Shown: positions 1-4,985 of the stretch, piece by piece
How positions within the stretch are numbered: the stretch's first letter is position 1
How the letters are laid out: each line of letters starts with the position of its first letter
NCBI GenBank assembly: GCA_030838245.1
Contig: JAUTXB010000007.1
Location: forward strand, 1 to 6,820
Reading direction: 5' to 3'
Origin: Acidimicrobiaceae bacterium
Lineage (GTDB): Bacteria; Actinomycetota; Acidimicrobiia; Acidimicrobiales; RAAP-2
DNA length: 6,820 nt
Translations under genes and position numbers: made by a program
Notes under the pieces: generated by a model
The model's input: only the letters and a program-made list of their open reading frames with translations
Told to the model about the DNA's origin: nothing
The model's database searches: none

Positions 1-251
1 CGATGACGCAACCGCCGCCGCCCCCCACCACGCAACCACCACCGTCCGCACCTCCCGCTACGTCACCGCCTGCTCCCGCCCCGGCGGCTTCGCCTCAGAT
101 GACACAACCGGCACCGCCGGCTCCCGCCCCGGCGGCTTCGCCTCCGATGACACAACCTCCTCCGCCGCCGTCGGGCATCCCCCAGGGCAATGGGGGTGAC
201 GCAGATGGCGACAACAACGGGGGGCCAAGCGACGGAGACGGCAATGTTTGA
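1..251 (+). CDS. C-terminal part of a proline-rich repeat protein (5' truncated)
   Basis: The reading frame is open from the window edge (codons in phase with base 3) to TGA at 249-251. The first visible ATG encodes the Met of an MTQP motif that recurs at visible residues 1, 33 and 49, so it is probably internal and the true start lies upstream. The visible 82 residues are almost wholly Pro/Ala/Thr/Ser, with two consecutive 16-residue units (PPAPAPAAS followed by Q or P and MTQP). The last 20 residues switch to a Gly/Asp/Asn-rich tail containing DADGDNNGG, which resembles a calcium-loop DxDxDG pattern but is too short to call a domain. No membrane segment is visible. Such tails are often disordered linkers or wall/surface-exposed ends of secreted proteins, which is inference here. 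The function cannot be read from this fragment. Confidence 0.6.
   Translation, partial: MTQPPPPPTTQPPPSAPPATSPPAPAPAASPQMTQPAPPAPAPAASPPMTQPPPPPSGIPQGNGGDADGDNNGGPSDGDGNV
64..157 (+). repeat. Two near-identical copies of a 48-bp in-frame repeat
   Basis: Bases 64-109 match 112-157 with only two mismatches (71/119 and 97/145). The period is 48 bp, or 16 codons, inside the proline-rich reading frame. The near-identity in DNA as well as protein indicates a recent duplication or continuing slippage or recombination, not ancient repeats kept only at protein level. Confidence 0.85.
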
Positions 252-363
252 CCGTTAGGAACCTACTGGCGCCGCCGATCGGGCGACGTGCCGGCCACTT
301 CAACTCCGTCAGAACAGATTGGAGCTGTGGCTAGCGTCATCGGCGTTGGGCCACACTTCTGGG

Positions 364-852
364 GTGAGCGAACCAGATCGGCTCGTCCGGCGCATCGAGC
401 CCTCTGACGTGGGCGCCGTCGTCGGACTGGTCCACGAGCTGGCCGAATACGAGCGAGCCGCAGCTGACTGCACCCTGGATGTGGCGCAGCTCGATGCCGC
501 GCTGTTCGGCGAACGCCCCGCTCTGTTTGGCCACGTCGCGCTCGTTGACGGCGCCGTCGTCGGCTGCTCGCTCTGGTTCTTGAACTTCTCCACTTGGCGC
601 GGCGTCCACGGCATCTACCTGGAGGACCTGTTCGTCCTGTCCGCCCACCGAGGGAAGGGCCTCGGTCGCGCCTTGCTCGTCGAATTGGCTCGGGAGTGCA
701 TTCGACGCGGCTACGGCCGGCTGGAGTGGGCGGTTCTCGATTGGAACGAACCGTCGATCGCCTTCTATCGGTCCCTGGGCGCAGATTCCCAGGACGAATG
801 GACCACCTTTCGCCTGACCGACGCTCCGCTGGCCAGGCTGGCTGAGAGTTGA
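364..852 (+). CDS. GNAT family N-acetyltransferase (SSAT/thialysine acetyltransferase-like)
   Basis: This 162-residue protein transfers an acetyl group from acetyl-CoA to a primary amine. The sequence fits the spermidine/spermine or thialysine N-acetyltransferase-like branch of the GNAT fold: AEYERA near residues 27-32, LFG at 47-49, NFSTWRGVHGIYLEDLFV at 74-91, the acetyl-CoA pyrophosphate loop RGKGLG at 96-101, and EWAVLDWNEPSIAFYRSLGA at 121-140, with Tyr135 in the position of the usual general acid. The GTG at 364 is chosen because the product then begins just before the first strand (RIEPSD), as is usual in the family. An in-frame TTG at 319 would add 15 residues with no homology-like content. 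Neither start has a convincing Shine-Dalgarno sequence. The gene appears to be monocistronic between two unrelated genes. The acceptor amine cannot be told from sequence; polyamine, thialysine or a small aminated metabolite are the family precedents. Confidence 0.9.
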   Translation: MSEPDRLVRRIEPSDVGAVVGLVHELAEYERAAADCTLDVAQLDAALFGERPALFGHVALVDGAVVGCSLWFLNFSTWRGVHGIYLEDLFVLSAHRGKGLGRALLVELARECIRRGYGRLEWAVLDWNEPSIAFYRSLGADSQDEWTTFRLTDAPLARLAES

Positions 853-863
853 GAGCAGATGCC

Positions 864-875
864 CCGTTTCAACGG
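864..875. promoter_or_regulatory. Small inverted repeat upstream of the RG/RHH-like gene
   Basis: CCGTT and AACGG form two 5-bp arms around a 2-bp centre, in the 50-bp gap between the acetyltransferase and the next gene. It lies where a -35 element or operator for the downstream gene would be. It is too short to be an intrinsic terminator and has no T-tract, so it is best treated as a possible protein-binding site. Confidence 0.25.
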
Positions 876-880
876 AGTAT

Positions 881-902
881 GTAATGATGTAATCTAGTAA
901 CC
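881..902 (+). promoter_or_regulatory. Putative leaderless promoter with three 8-bp phased GTAA repeats
   Basis: GTAATGAT, GTAATCTA and GTAACC follow each other at exactly 8-bp steps (881, 889, 897), and the last runs into the ATG at 903. Within them, TAATCT at 890-895 fits the actinobacterial -10 pattern TANNNT. It ends 7 bp before the ATG, so transcription would begin at or next to the start codon. No Shine-Dalgarno sequence is seen, which agrees with a leaderless mRNA. A -35 match is weak (TTCAAC near 869-874). Confidence 0.5.
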
Positions 903-1523
903 ATGAGATACGAACAAGTAGAAGATGCAGGTCGCAGAGGTAGGGGTCGGGGACGAGGTCGAGGCCGGGGCTCAGCGAGCACCGAGCGGACCACCGCCGC
1001 CGACCGAGGGAAGGTTGTCGCGTGGTTCGCCGGGCGACTTCCCCAGGACTGGCTGGCTACGGCCCCGACCATCACTGTCGACGACGATGAGATCCTGGTC
1101 GTGCTGGCCCTCGATGCGGTCACCTTGGACAAGGATGTCAGCACCGACGATCAGGCCGTGGCCGAGTCCGCTCGGGTCAGCGGTTTCCGGGAAGACACCC
1201 GCGAGCAACGGATGCGGATCGCCGATGAGGCGCAGTCCACCTTCGGGCGATTCGTGTCGTGGGGCGCATCCAGCGGTGAGACGACCGTCCATTTCACGAC
1301 GGTGAGCGCACCGGTGATGACCCGGCTCCGGATCGCCGAGCGCCAGATCCTCGACACCCTGATCGACGCCGGCGTCGCCCGCAGCCGTAGTGAGGCACTG
1401 GCCTGGTGTGTGCGCCTGGTCGGGCGCAACGAGGACGAGTGGATCAACGACATCCGCACCGCATTCGAACAGGTCGAAGAAGTGCGGACCCGGGGGCCGC
1501 ACTCGGCCGGCCCGGAGGCCTGA
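903..1523 (+). CDS. Unknown protein with N-terminal RG tract and C-terminal ribbon-helix-helix-like segment
   Basis: I do not recognise a named family for this 206-residue protein. Residues 11-23 form an uninterrupted Arg/Gly tract of RG dipeptides, typical of disordered nucleic-acid-binding tails. The Arg codons vary (CGC, AGA, AGG, CGG, CGA), so the tract is not a simple DNA microsatellite. Residues 30-135 look like a mixed alpha/beta region with a very acidic stretch (VDDDEI, DKDVSTDDQ). Residues 136-175 (PVMTRLRIAERQILDTLIDAG, then VARSRSEALAWCVRLV) have the strand-helix-SRSEA-helix pattern of CopG/Arc-type ribbon-helix-helix DNA-binding domains, though such domains are more often N-terminal. 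The last helix is charged (NEDEWINDIRTAFEQVEEV). The ATG at 903 is preceded by a -10-like element at leaderless spacing. The gene ends convergently with the exporter gene, 52 bp away. A DNA- or RNA-associated role is inference from the RG tract and RHH-like segment. Confidence 0.75.
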   Translation: MRYEQVEDAGRRGRGRGRGRGRGSASTERTTAADRGKVVAWFAGRLPQDWLATAPTITVDDDEILVVLALDAVTLDKDVSTDDQAVAESARVSGFREDTREQRMRIADEAQSTFGRFVSWGASSGETTVHFTTVSAPVMTRLRIAERQILDTLIDAGVARSRSEALAWCVRLVGRNEDEWINDIRTAFEQVEEVRTRGPHSAGPEA

Positions 1524-1551
1524 TCGGCTGACGACGGCTGCGGCTGACGAC

Positions 1552-1577
1552 GACCACCGGCGGCTGCCGGCTCGGTC
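1552..1577. terminator. Stem-loop between convergent genes, possible bidirectional terminator
   Basis: An imperfect hairpin has an inner stem CCGGC (1557-1561)/GCCGG (1566-1570) around a GGCT loop and an outer stem GACC (1552-1555)/GGTC (1574-1577). It lies between the convergent stop codons and slightly overlaps the exporter stop. There is no T-run on either side, so termination is suggested by position only. Just upstream, a 12-bp direct repeat CGGCTGACGACG occurs at 1525-1536 and 1541-1552. Confidence 0.35.
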
Positions 1578-3174
1578 AGAAGTGGGCCGCGGCCCCGTGG
1601 ATGTCGTCCTCGGGGAGGGGCTGGACGTACTTGGGGACATAGATGGCCGCGGCCACCGTGGCCAGCACCATGACGGCCACACCGACCACGGCGGCCAGCC
1701 GTACGCCGCTTACGTAGGCCTCGCTGGCCGCGGCGGCGGTGGCCCGGGCCAGGCCCGGGGGTAGCTTGCCGGCCGCTCCGACGGCCTGGCCGATCTGATC
1801 GCCGATGGCCGGGCGAGCGGACAGGGGAACCCCTCGCAACGGTCCCGAGAAGGCTTGTTCGATCTGGGCCCGGTACCGGCTGGTGGCCAGGCTTCCGACG
1901 ATGGCCACGCCGAACGAGCCACCCAGCAGCTGGACCATGCTCCGCAGTCCCGAGCCGGCGCCGACTTTGTCGGGTGGCAATGTGCCCATGATGGCGTTGG
2001 ACGCCGGCGCGATGACCAGGCCCATTCCGAGGCCGATGCACCCGAAGGCGATGCCGACGATGGTGAACCCCGACTGTGTCGTCACCGAGGCGAAACAGGC
2101 CAGGCCGGCGGTCACCAGCATCATGCCCACGATCAGGACCCGCCGCAGTCCGTACCTATGGGTGAAGTGGGCCGCCGTGTTGGAGGTGAGGAGGGTCCCC
2201 GCGGCCAGAGGGAGGAAGCGGAGCCCCACCCCGAAGGCGTTCGCCCCTTGGACGAATTGGATGTACTGGCTGAGGAGGTAGCTCACGCCGAACAGTGCGA
2301 AGAACACCGCCGTCACCGCGCCCAACGCCGACGAGAAGGTGCGATCGGCGAAGAGATGGAGGTCGAGCAGTGGGCTCTCGCGCCGTCCGTCCCAGACCAC
2401 GAAGGCGACCAACAAGACGGCAGCGATGGCAAAGGAACCGATGACCGTGGTCGAGCCCCAGTGCTTGCTCGGCGCCACGATCAGGCCATACGTCAGTGCG
2501 GTCAAACCGGCCGAGGACAACACCACCCCCACCGGGTCGAGCGACGGCCGGTCCTCTGCCCGGCTCTCGACGGTGAAGAGGATTCCGCCGATGAAGGCCA
2601 AAATGGCCACGGGGACGTTGATCAGAAAGACCGAGCCCCACCAGAAGTGCTGGAGGAGCCATCCTCCGAGCAGCGGCCCGGCCGCCGTTCCGATGCCGCC
2701 CACGCCGGCCCAGATCCCGATGGCTCGGGCCCGCTCCTGCCCGGTGAACATCGAGGCGATAATGGACAAGGTGGCGGGCAAGAGGAATGCCGCGCCCAGG
2801 CCCATCACCGCTCGAGCGGCGATGAGCGGCCCGGTGGAGTGGACCATGGCACAGGCCAGTGAGCCCCCGCCGAAGATGACCACGCCGACAAGGAAGATGC
2901 GTCGGCGCCCGTAGCGGTCGCCGAGCGCCCCACCGAACAGCAGGAGCACGGCGTTGGTCAGGGTGTACGCATCGGCGATCCACTGCAGCCCGCTGCTCGA
3001 GGGGTGGATGTCCTTCACCAAGGTGGGAAGGGCGACGTTCAGGACGGTTTGGTCGAGGCTGATCAGCAGCACCGTGAAGGACATGACGCCAAGCGCCAAC
3101 CACCTCCGACGGTCGTGGCCATCGAGACCGGCGGCGGCCGACGGTGGGATGAGCTGTACTTGCGGCGGGGTCAC
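1576..3174 (-). CDS. MFS drug:H+ antiporter, DHA2 (EmrB/QacA) 14-TM family
   Basis: This 532-residue inner-membrane exporter is predicted to expel lipophilic or cationic compounds in exchange for protons. Family signatures are in order: LDQTVLNVALP in TM1 (residues 40-50, Asp41), motif A GGALGDRYGRRR (81-92) in the TM2-TM3 loop, motif B RAVMGLGAAFLLP (121-133) and motif C GVGGIGTAAGPLLGG (157-171), the antiporter motif. Hydrophobic segments continue to about residue 513, and the length fits the 14-TM DHA2 group, not the 12-TM DHA1 group. A longer polar loop of about 55 residues (434-488) precedes the last TM helix, as in other DHA2 proteins. The start is GTG at 3174, backed by GGAGAG ending 2 bases upstream. 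The gene follows a TetR regulator on the same strand after 74 bp, which indicates regulated efflux. The drug specificity cannot be inferred. Confidence 0.95.
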   Translation of the reverse strand: MTPPQVQLIPPSAAAGLDGHDRRRWLALGVMSFTVLLISLDQTVLNVALPTLVKDIHPSSSGLQWIADAYTLTNAVLLLFGGALGDRYGRRRIFLVGVVIFGGGSLACAMVHSTGPLIAARAVMGLGAAFLLPATLSIIASMFTGQERARAIGIWAGVGGIGTAAGPLLGGWLLQHFWWGSVFLINVPVAILAFIGGILFTVESRAEDRPSLDPVGVVLSSAGLTALTYGLIVAPSKHWGSTTVIGSFAIAAVLLVAFVVWDGRRESPLLDLHLFADRTFSSALGAVTAVFFALFGVSYLLSQYIQFVQGANAFGVGLRFLPLAAGTLLTSNTAAHFTHRYGLRRVLIVGMMLVTAGLACFASVTTQSGFTIVGIAFGCIGLGMGLVIAPASNAIMGTLPPDKVGAGSGLRSMVQLLGGSFGVAIVGSLATSRYRAQIEQAFSGPLRGVPLSARPAIGDQIGQAVGAAGKLPPGLARATAAAASEAYVSGVRLAAVVGVAVMVLATVAAAIYVPKYVQPLPEDDIHGAAAHF

Positions 3175-3205
3175 GTCTCTCCAGCGCTATCGGATTGGGT
3201 TACCA

Positions 3206-3242
3206 GCGCCATGCCGCCTCCCCCGGTTGGGCGGTATGGCGC
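3206..3242. promoter_or_regulatory. 37-bp inverted repeat between tetR and the exporter gene
   Basis: Arms GCGCCATGCCGCC (3206-3218) and GGCGGTATGGCGC (3230-3242) pair over 13 positions with one mismatch, around an 11-bp spacer. The element sits 3' of the tetR stop and about 32 bp before the exporter start. It could be an operator for the TetR protein, like the very long IR1 operator of QacR in front of qacA, or a hairpin in the tetR-exporter transcript that attenuates or terminates. No T-run follows on the minus strand, which weakens the intrinsic-terminator reading. A CCAGCGC direct repeat (3181-3187, 3203-3209) flanks it. Confidence 0.7.
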
Positions 3243-3248
3243 GTCGAA

Positions 3249-3878
3249 CTATGGGGTGAGTAGGGGTGTAGTTAGCTCAGCCAGAGCCCGGTAGACGAAG
3301 ACGGCGATCTCGTCCTCGACGTCTTGGTCGGCCCAGACTTGGAGAGCGGTGTTCATGGCCAGGATGATCGCCCCGGCGATCAGCAGATTGCGGGTGCCCG
3401 CCGGGTTGCCGTCGGTGCGGGCGGCGATCGCCGTGGCCAGCAGACCTCGATTGTGGTCGCTCTCCTCGAGCCACCGGGCCCGGAGCACCGGCGTGTCCCG
3501 AAGCAGGGCGAGGAAGGATCGAACCCGCGTCGTGTCCTGCCAGGGCAGCGCCAGTGAGTTCTCGATGGCTCGTTGTACCGATGTGAGTAGCGCCTCGTCC
3601 GCTGGGCGCTCGGCCAGGGCGTCGCAGAACGAGCTCATGCTGGTTTGACCCAGGGCGACGACCAGGTCCTCTTTGGTCGGGAAATAGCGGAAGAACGTAC
3701 GGGGTGAGACGTCGACGGCGGCCACGATCTCGTCGATGGTGGTGGCGTCATAGCCGCGCTGGTAGAAGAGCTGGGCGGCCGCTTCGGCCAGTTGACGGCG
3801 GGTCCGCTCTTTCTTCCGGGCGGCGAGCCCGGTGGCTGGTTCGGCGGGTGGCTCGGTGGCGAGGAGCACGGTGTCCAC
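3249..3878 (-). CDS. TetR/AcrR family transcriptional regulator
   Basis: This 209-residue one-component repressor should bind operator DNA as a dimer and release it on ligand binding. The N-terminal HTH is clear: RKKERTRRQLAEAAAQLFYQRGYDATTIDEIV at about 21-52, with recognition region VSPRTFFRYFPTKEDLV at 57-73. The C-terminal half (LLRDTPVLRARWLEESDHNRGLLATAIAAR, then an alanine-rich helix ending ALQVWADQ) resembles the MftR-like TetR_C_14 ligand-binding domains. The GTG at 3878 is preferred because AAAGGA lies 9 bases upstream and the length is then typical. An ATG at 3959 would add 27 residues (MPDDRNCQKP and onward) encoded in what looks like operator DNA. The gene is followed on the same strand by the DHA2 exporter and diverges from the methyltransferase gene, so both neighbours are candidate targets, as is its own promoter. 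Confidence 0.9.
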   Translation of the reverse strand: MDTVLLATEPPAEPATGLAARKKERTRRQLAEAAAQLFYQRGYDATTIDEIVAAVDVSPRTFFRYFPTKEDLVVALGQTSMSSFCDALAERPADEALLTSVQRAIENSLALPWQDTTRVRSFLALLRDTPVLRARWLEESDHNRGLLATAIAARTDGNPAGTRNLLIAGAIILAMNTALQVWADQDVEDEIAVFVYRALAELTTPLLTP

Positions 3879-3887
3879 GGCGATTCG

Positions 3888-3893
3888 TCCTTT
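3888..3893 (-). promoter_or_regulatory. Ribosome binding site that fixes the tetR start
   Basis: The minus strand reads AAAGGA here, followed by 9 bases and GTG at 3878-3876. No comparable site precedes the upstream ATG at 3959, so this site supports the shorter regulator. Confidence 0.65.
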
Positions 3894-3901
3894 AGAGGGA
3901 G

Positions 3902-3911
3902 GCTTGCAAGC
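3902..3911. promoter_or_regulatory. 10-bp perfect palindrome in the tetR leader
   Basis: GCTTGCAAGC is perfectly self-complementary and lies 24-33 bp upstream of the preferred tetR start. The position suits autorepression, but the element is short and could be coincidental. Confidence 0.35.
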
Positions 3912-3921
3912 TGGCGTTCGA

Positions 3922-3951
3922 GTTTCCGACGGTTTCTGGCAGTTTCTGTCA
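3922..3951 (+). repeat. Three tandem 10-bp repeats in the tetR/methyltransferase intergenic region
   Basis: GTTTCCGACG, GTTTCTGGCA and GTTTCTGTCA run head to tail at exactly 10-bp steps, about one helical turn, so the conserved GTTTC lies on one face of the DNA. The second and third copies differ at one base. They lie between the tetR start and the divergent methyltransferase start and are candidates for cooperative regulator binding. Confidence 0.6.
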
Positions 3952-3975
3952 TCCGGCATGAACTGTCATGCGGCA
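3946..3975. promoter_or_regulatory. 16-bp palindrome nested in a 13-bp direct repeat, probable operator
   Basis: GCATGA (3956-3961), ACTG, TCATGC (3966-3971) form a 16-bp inverted repeat with perfect 6-bp arms, a size typical for TetR-family dimers. It is nested in a direct repeat CTGTCAT(C/G)CGGCA at 3946-3958 and 3963-3975, offset by 17 bp with one mismatch. The location between divergent genes suits control of both. Assignment to this TetR protein is inference. Confidence 0.55.
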
Positions 3976-4041
3976 GTGTATGCCGTCCCAGCCGCGCGGC
4001 AATATGGCTCGACCCCGGCCACCGGGAGCCATGCTGGGGGG

Positions 4042-4848
4042 ATGAGCGAGAAGAACGTCTACACCCACGGACATCACGAGAGCGTCCTGCGATCGCATAC
4101 CTGGAGGACGGCGGAGAACTCGGCCGCCTACCTCCTTTCCCATGTCGTGGCCGGGATGGACCTCCTCGATGTGGGCTGTGGACCCGGGACGATCACGGTC
4201 GACCTGGCCAAGCGGGTCGCTCCCGGTCAGGTCGTCGGCGTCGATGCCTCCGAGTCGGTCCTCGAAGGGGCAGTCCGCAGCGCCGAGGAGGCATCCTGTG
4301 CCAACGTCACCTTCCAGGTGGGCGACATCACCAGGCTCGACTTCGAGGACGATTCGTTCGACATCGTGCATGCCCACCAGGTCTTGCAGCATCTGGCCGA
4401 TCCGGTCGCCGCCCTCGAAGAGATGCGCCGGGTATGTCGGTCCGGAGGCATCGTGGCTGCCCGCGACGCCGATTACGCCGCGATGACGTGGTTTCCCGAG
4501 GATCCCGTGCTCACCCGGGCGCTGGAGCTGTACCGGCGAACGGCACGGGCCAACGGGGCAGAACCCGACGCCGGACGCCGGCTGCTGAGCTGGGCCGGCC
4601 GGGCCGGTTTCGACGACGTCATCCCGTCCGCTTCCACCTGGTGCTACGCCACACCGGCCGACCGAACCTGGTGGGGGAGCCTCTGGGCCGACCGGCTGAC
4701 CCAGTCGGCGCTGGCCACCCAGCTGGTCGAGTACGGGTTTGCCACCCCGACCGACCTCGAGTCGTTTGCCGCCGCGTGGCGGGAATGGGCGGAGGCGCCG
4801 GACGGCTGGTACGCCGTGCTGCACGGGGAGGTCCTGTGCCGGGCCTGA
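4042..4848 (+). CDS. Class I SAM-dependent methyltransferase
   Basis: This 268-residue soluble protein is expected to transfer a methyl group from S-adenosylmethionine to an unknown small molecule. The N-terminus YTHGHHESVLRSHTWRTAEN (7-26) is a distinctive lead-in I associate with one UbiE/COQ5-like subgroup. Motif I is LLDVGCGPG (41-49). The acidic residue that binds the SAM ribose is Asp69 in VVGVDAS, motif II-like GD is at 94-95, and DIVHAHQVLQHLADP (107-121) precedes EEMRRVCRSGGIVAARD (126-142). The C-terminal third (about 145-268) is Trp-rich (TWW, AAWREWAEAPDGWY) and probably forms the substrate lid. The ATG at 4042 is chosen because it starts just before the conserved lead-in. The ribosome binding site is poor: a G-run abuts the ATG, and GGGAG lies 13 bases away. 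In-frame starts further upstream would run through the operator-like DNA. It diverges from tetR, which suggests co-regulation with the exporter, for example modification of an exported compound. Confidence 0.9.
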   Translation: MSEKNVYTHGHHESVLRSHTWRTAENSAAYLLSHVVAGMDLLDVGCGPGTITVDLAKRVAPGQVVGVDASESVLEGAVRSAEEASCANVTFQVGDITRLDFEDDSFDIVHAHQVLQHLADPVAALEEMRRVCRSGGIVAARDADYAAMTWFPEDPVLTRALELYRRTARANGAEPDAGRRLLSWAGRAGFDDVIPSASTWCYATPADRTWWGSLWADRLTQSALATQLVEYGFATPTDLESFAAAWREWAEAPDGWYAVLHGEVLCRA

Positions 4849-4855
4849 CCGATCG

Positions 4856-4879
4856 CCGGCCCAGGACGGGCAAGGCCGG
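4856..4879 (+). terminator. Weak hairpin downstream of the methyltransferase gene
   Basis: CCGGCC (4856-4861) and GGCCGG (4874-4879) are perfect 6-bp arms around a 12-base loop, starting 7 bases after the stop codon. It is followed by AAAATCTAGCT, with no T-run, so intrinsic termination is only possible. It does separate the methyltransferase from the promoter of the next gene. Confidence 0.3.
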
Positions 4880-4903
4880 AAAATCTAGCTAAAACCTAGT
4901 GAT

Positions 4904-4932
4904 TTGACATTGTCGATAGAGTTAGTCAGGAT
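4904..4932 (+). promoter_or_regulatory. Promoter of the TauD-family gene with overlapping dyad
   Basis: A perfect -35 TTGACA (4904-4909) is followed after 17 bp by CAGGAT (4927-4932), one base from TAGGAT, which fits the TANNNT -10 pattern. The surrounding DNA is locally AT-rich compared with the genes. The -35 is embedded in TTGACATTGTCGA (4904-4916): GACA/TGTC arms around a single T, inside a T-N11-A frame as used by LysR-type regulators. A regulator bound there would overlap the -35. The leader is about 45 bases. Confidence 0.6.
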
Positions 4933-4985
4933 TTGCAGACATCCCGTCCGAGATCGGTGGACGGCACCGACCGGGAGGACACCTC

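Noticed and set aside
254..266. TAGG-AA-CCTA inverted repeat after the proline-rich gene as a terminator
   Set aside because: Four-bp arms and a 2-bp centre cannot form a stable hairpin, and there is no T-run.
319..363. TTG start at 319 for the acetyltransferase
   Set aside because: There is no ribosome binding site, and the extra 15 residues precede the point where GNAT proteins of this type normally begin.
1855..2862. Long plus-strand open frame opposite the exporter gene (335 codons)
   Set aside because: Its translation is very rich in Asp/Glu/His/Gln/Arg with no motifs. The minus-strand frame encodes an unmistakable 14-TM transporter, so this is a high-GC shadow.
3876..3959. ATG start at 3959 for the TetR regulator
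   Set aside because: It lacks a ribosome binding site, lies in palindromic DNA and adds 27 residues before a normal TetR N-terminus. GTG at 3878 has AAAGGA at suitable spacing.
3792..4892. Plus-strand open frame of 366 codons over the tetR start and methyltransferase
   Set aside because: The translation is Arg/Gly-rich and unstructured, while the methyltransferase frame carries intact SAM motifs.
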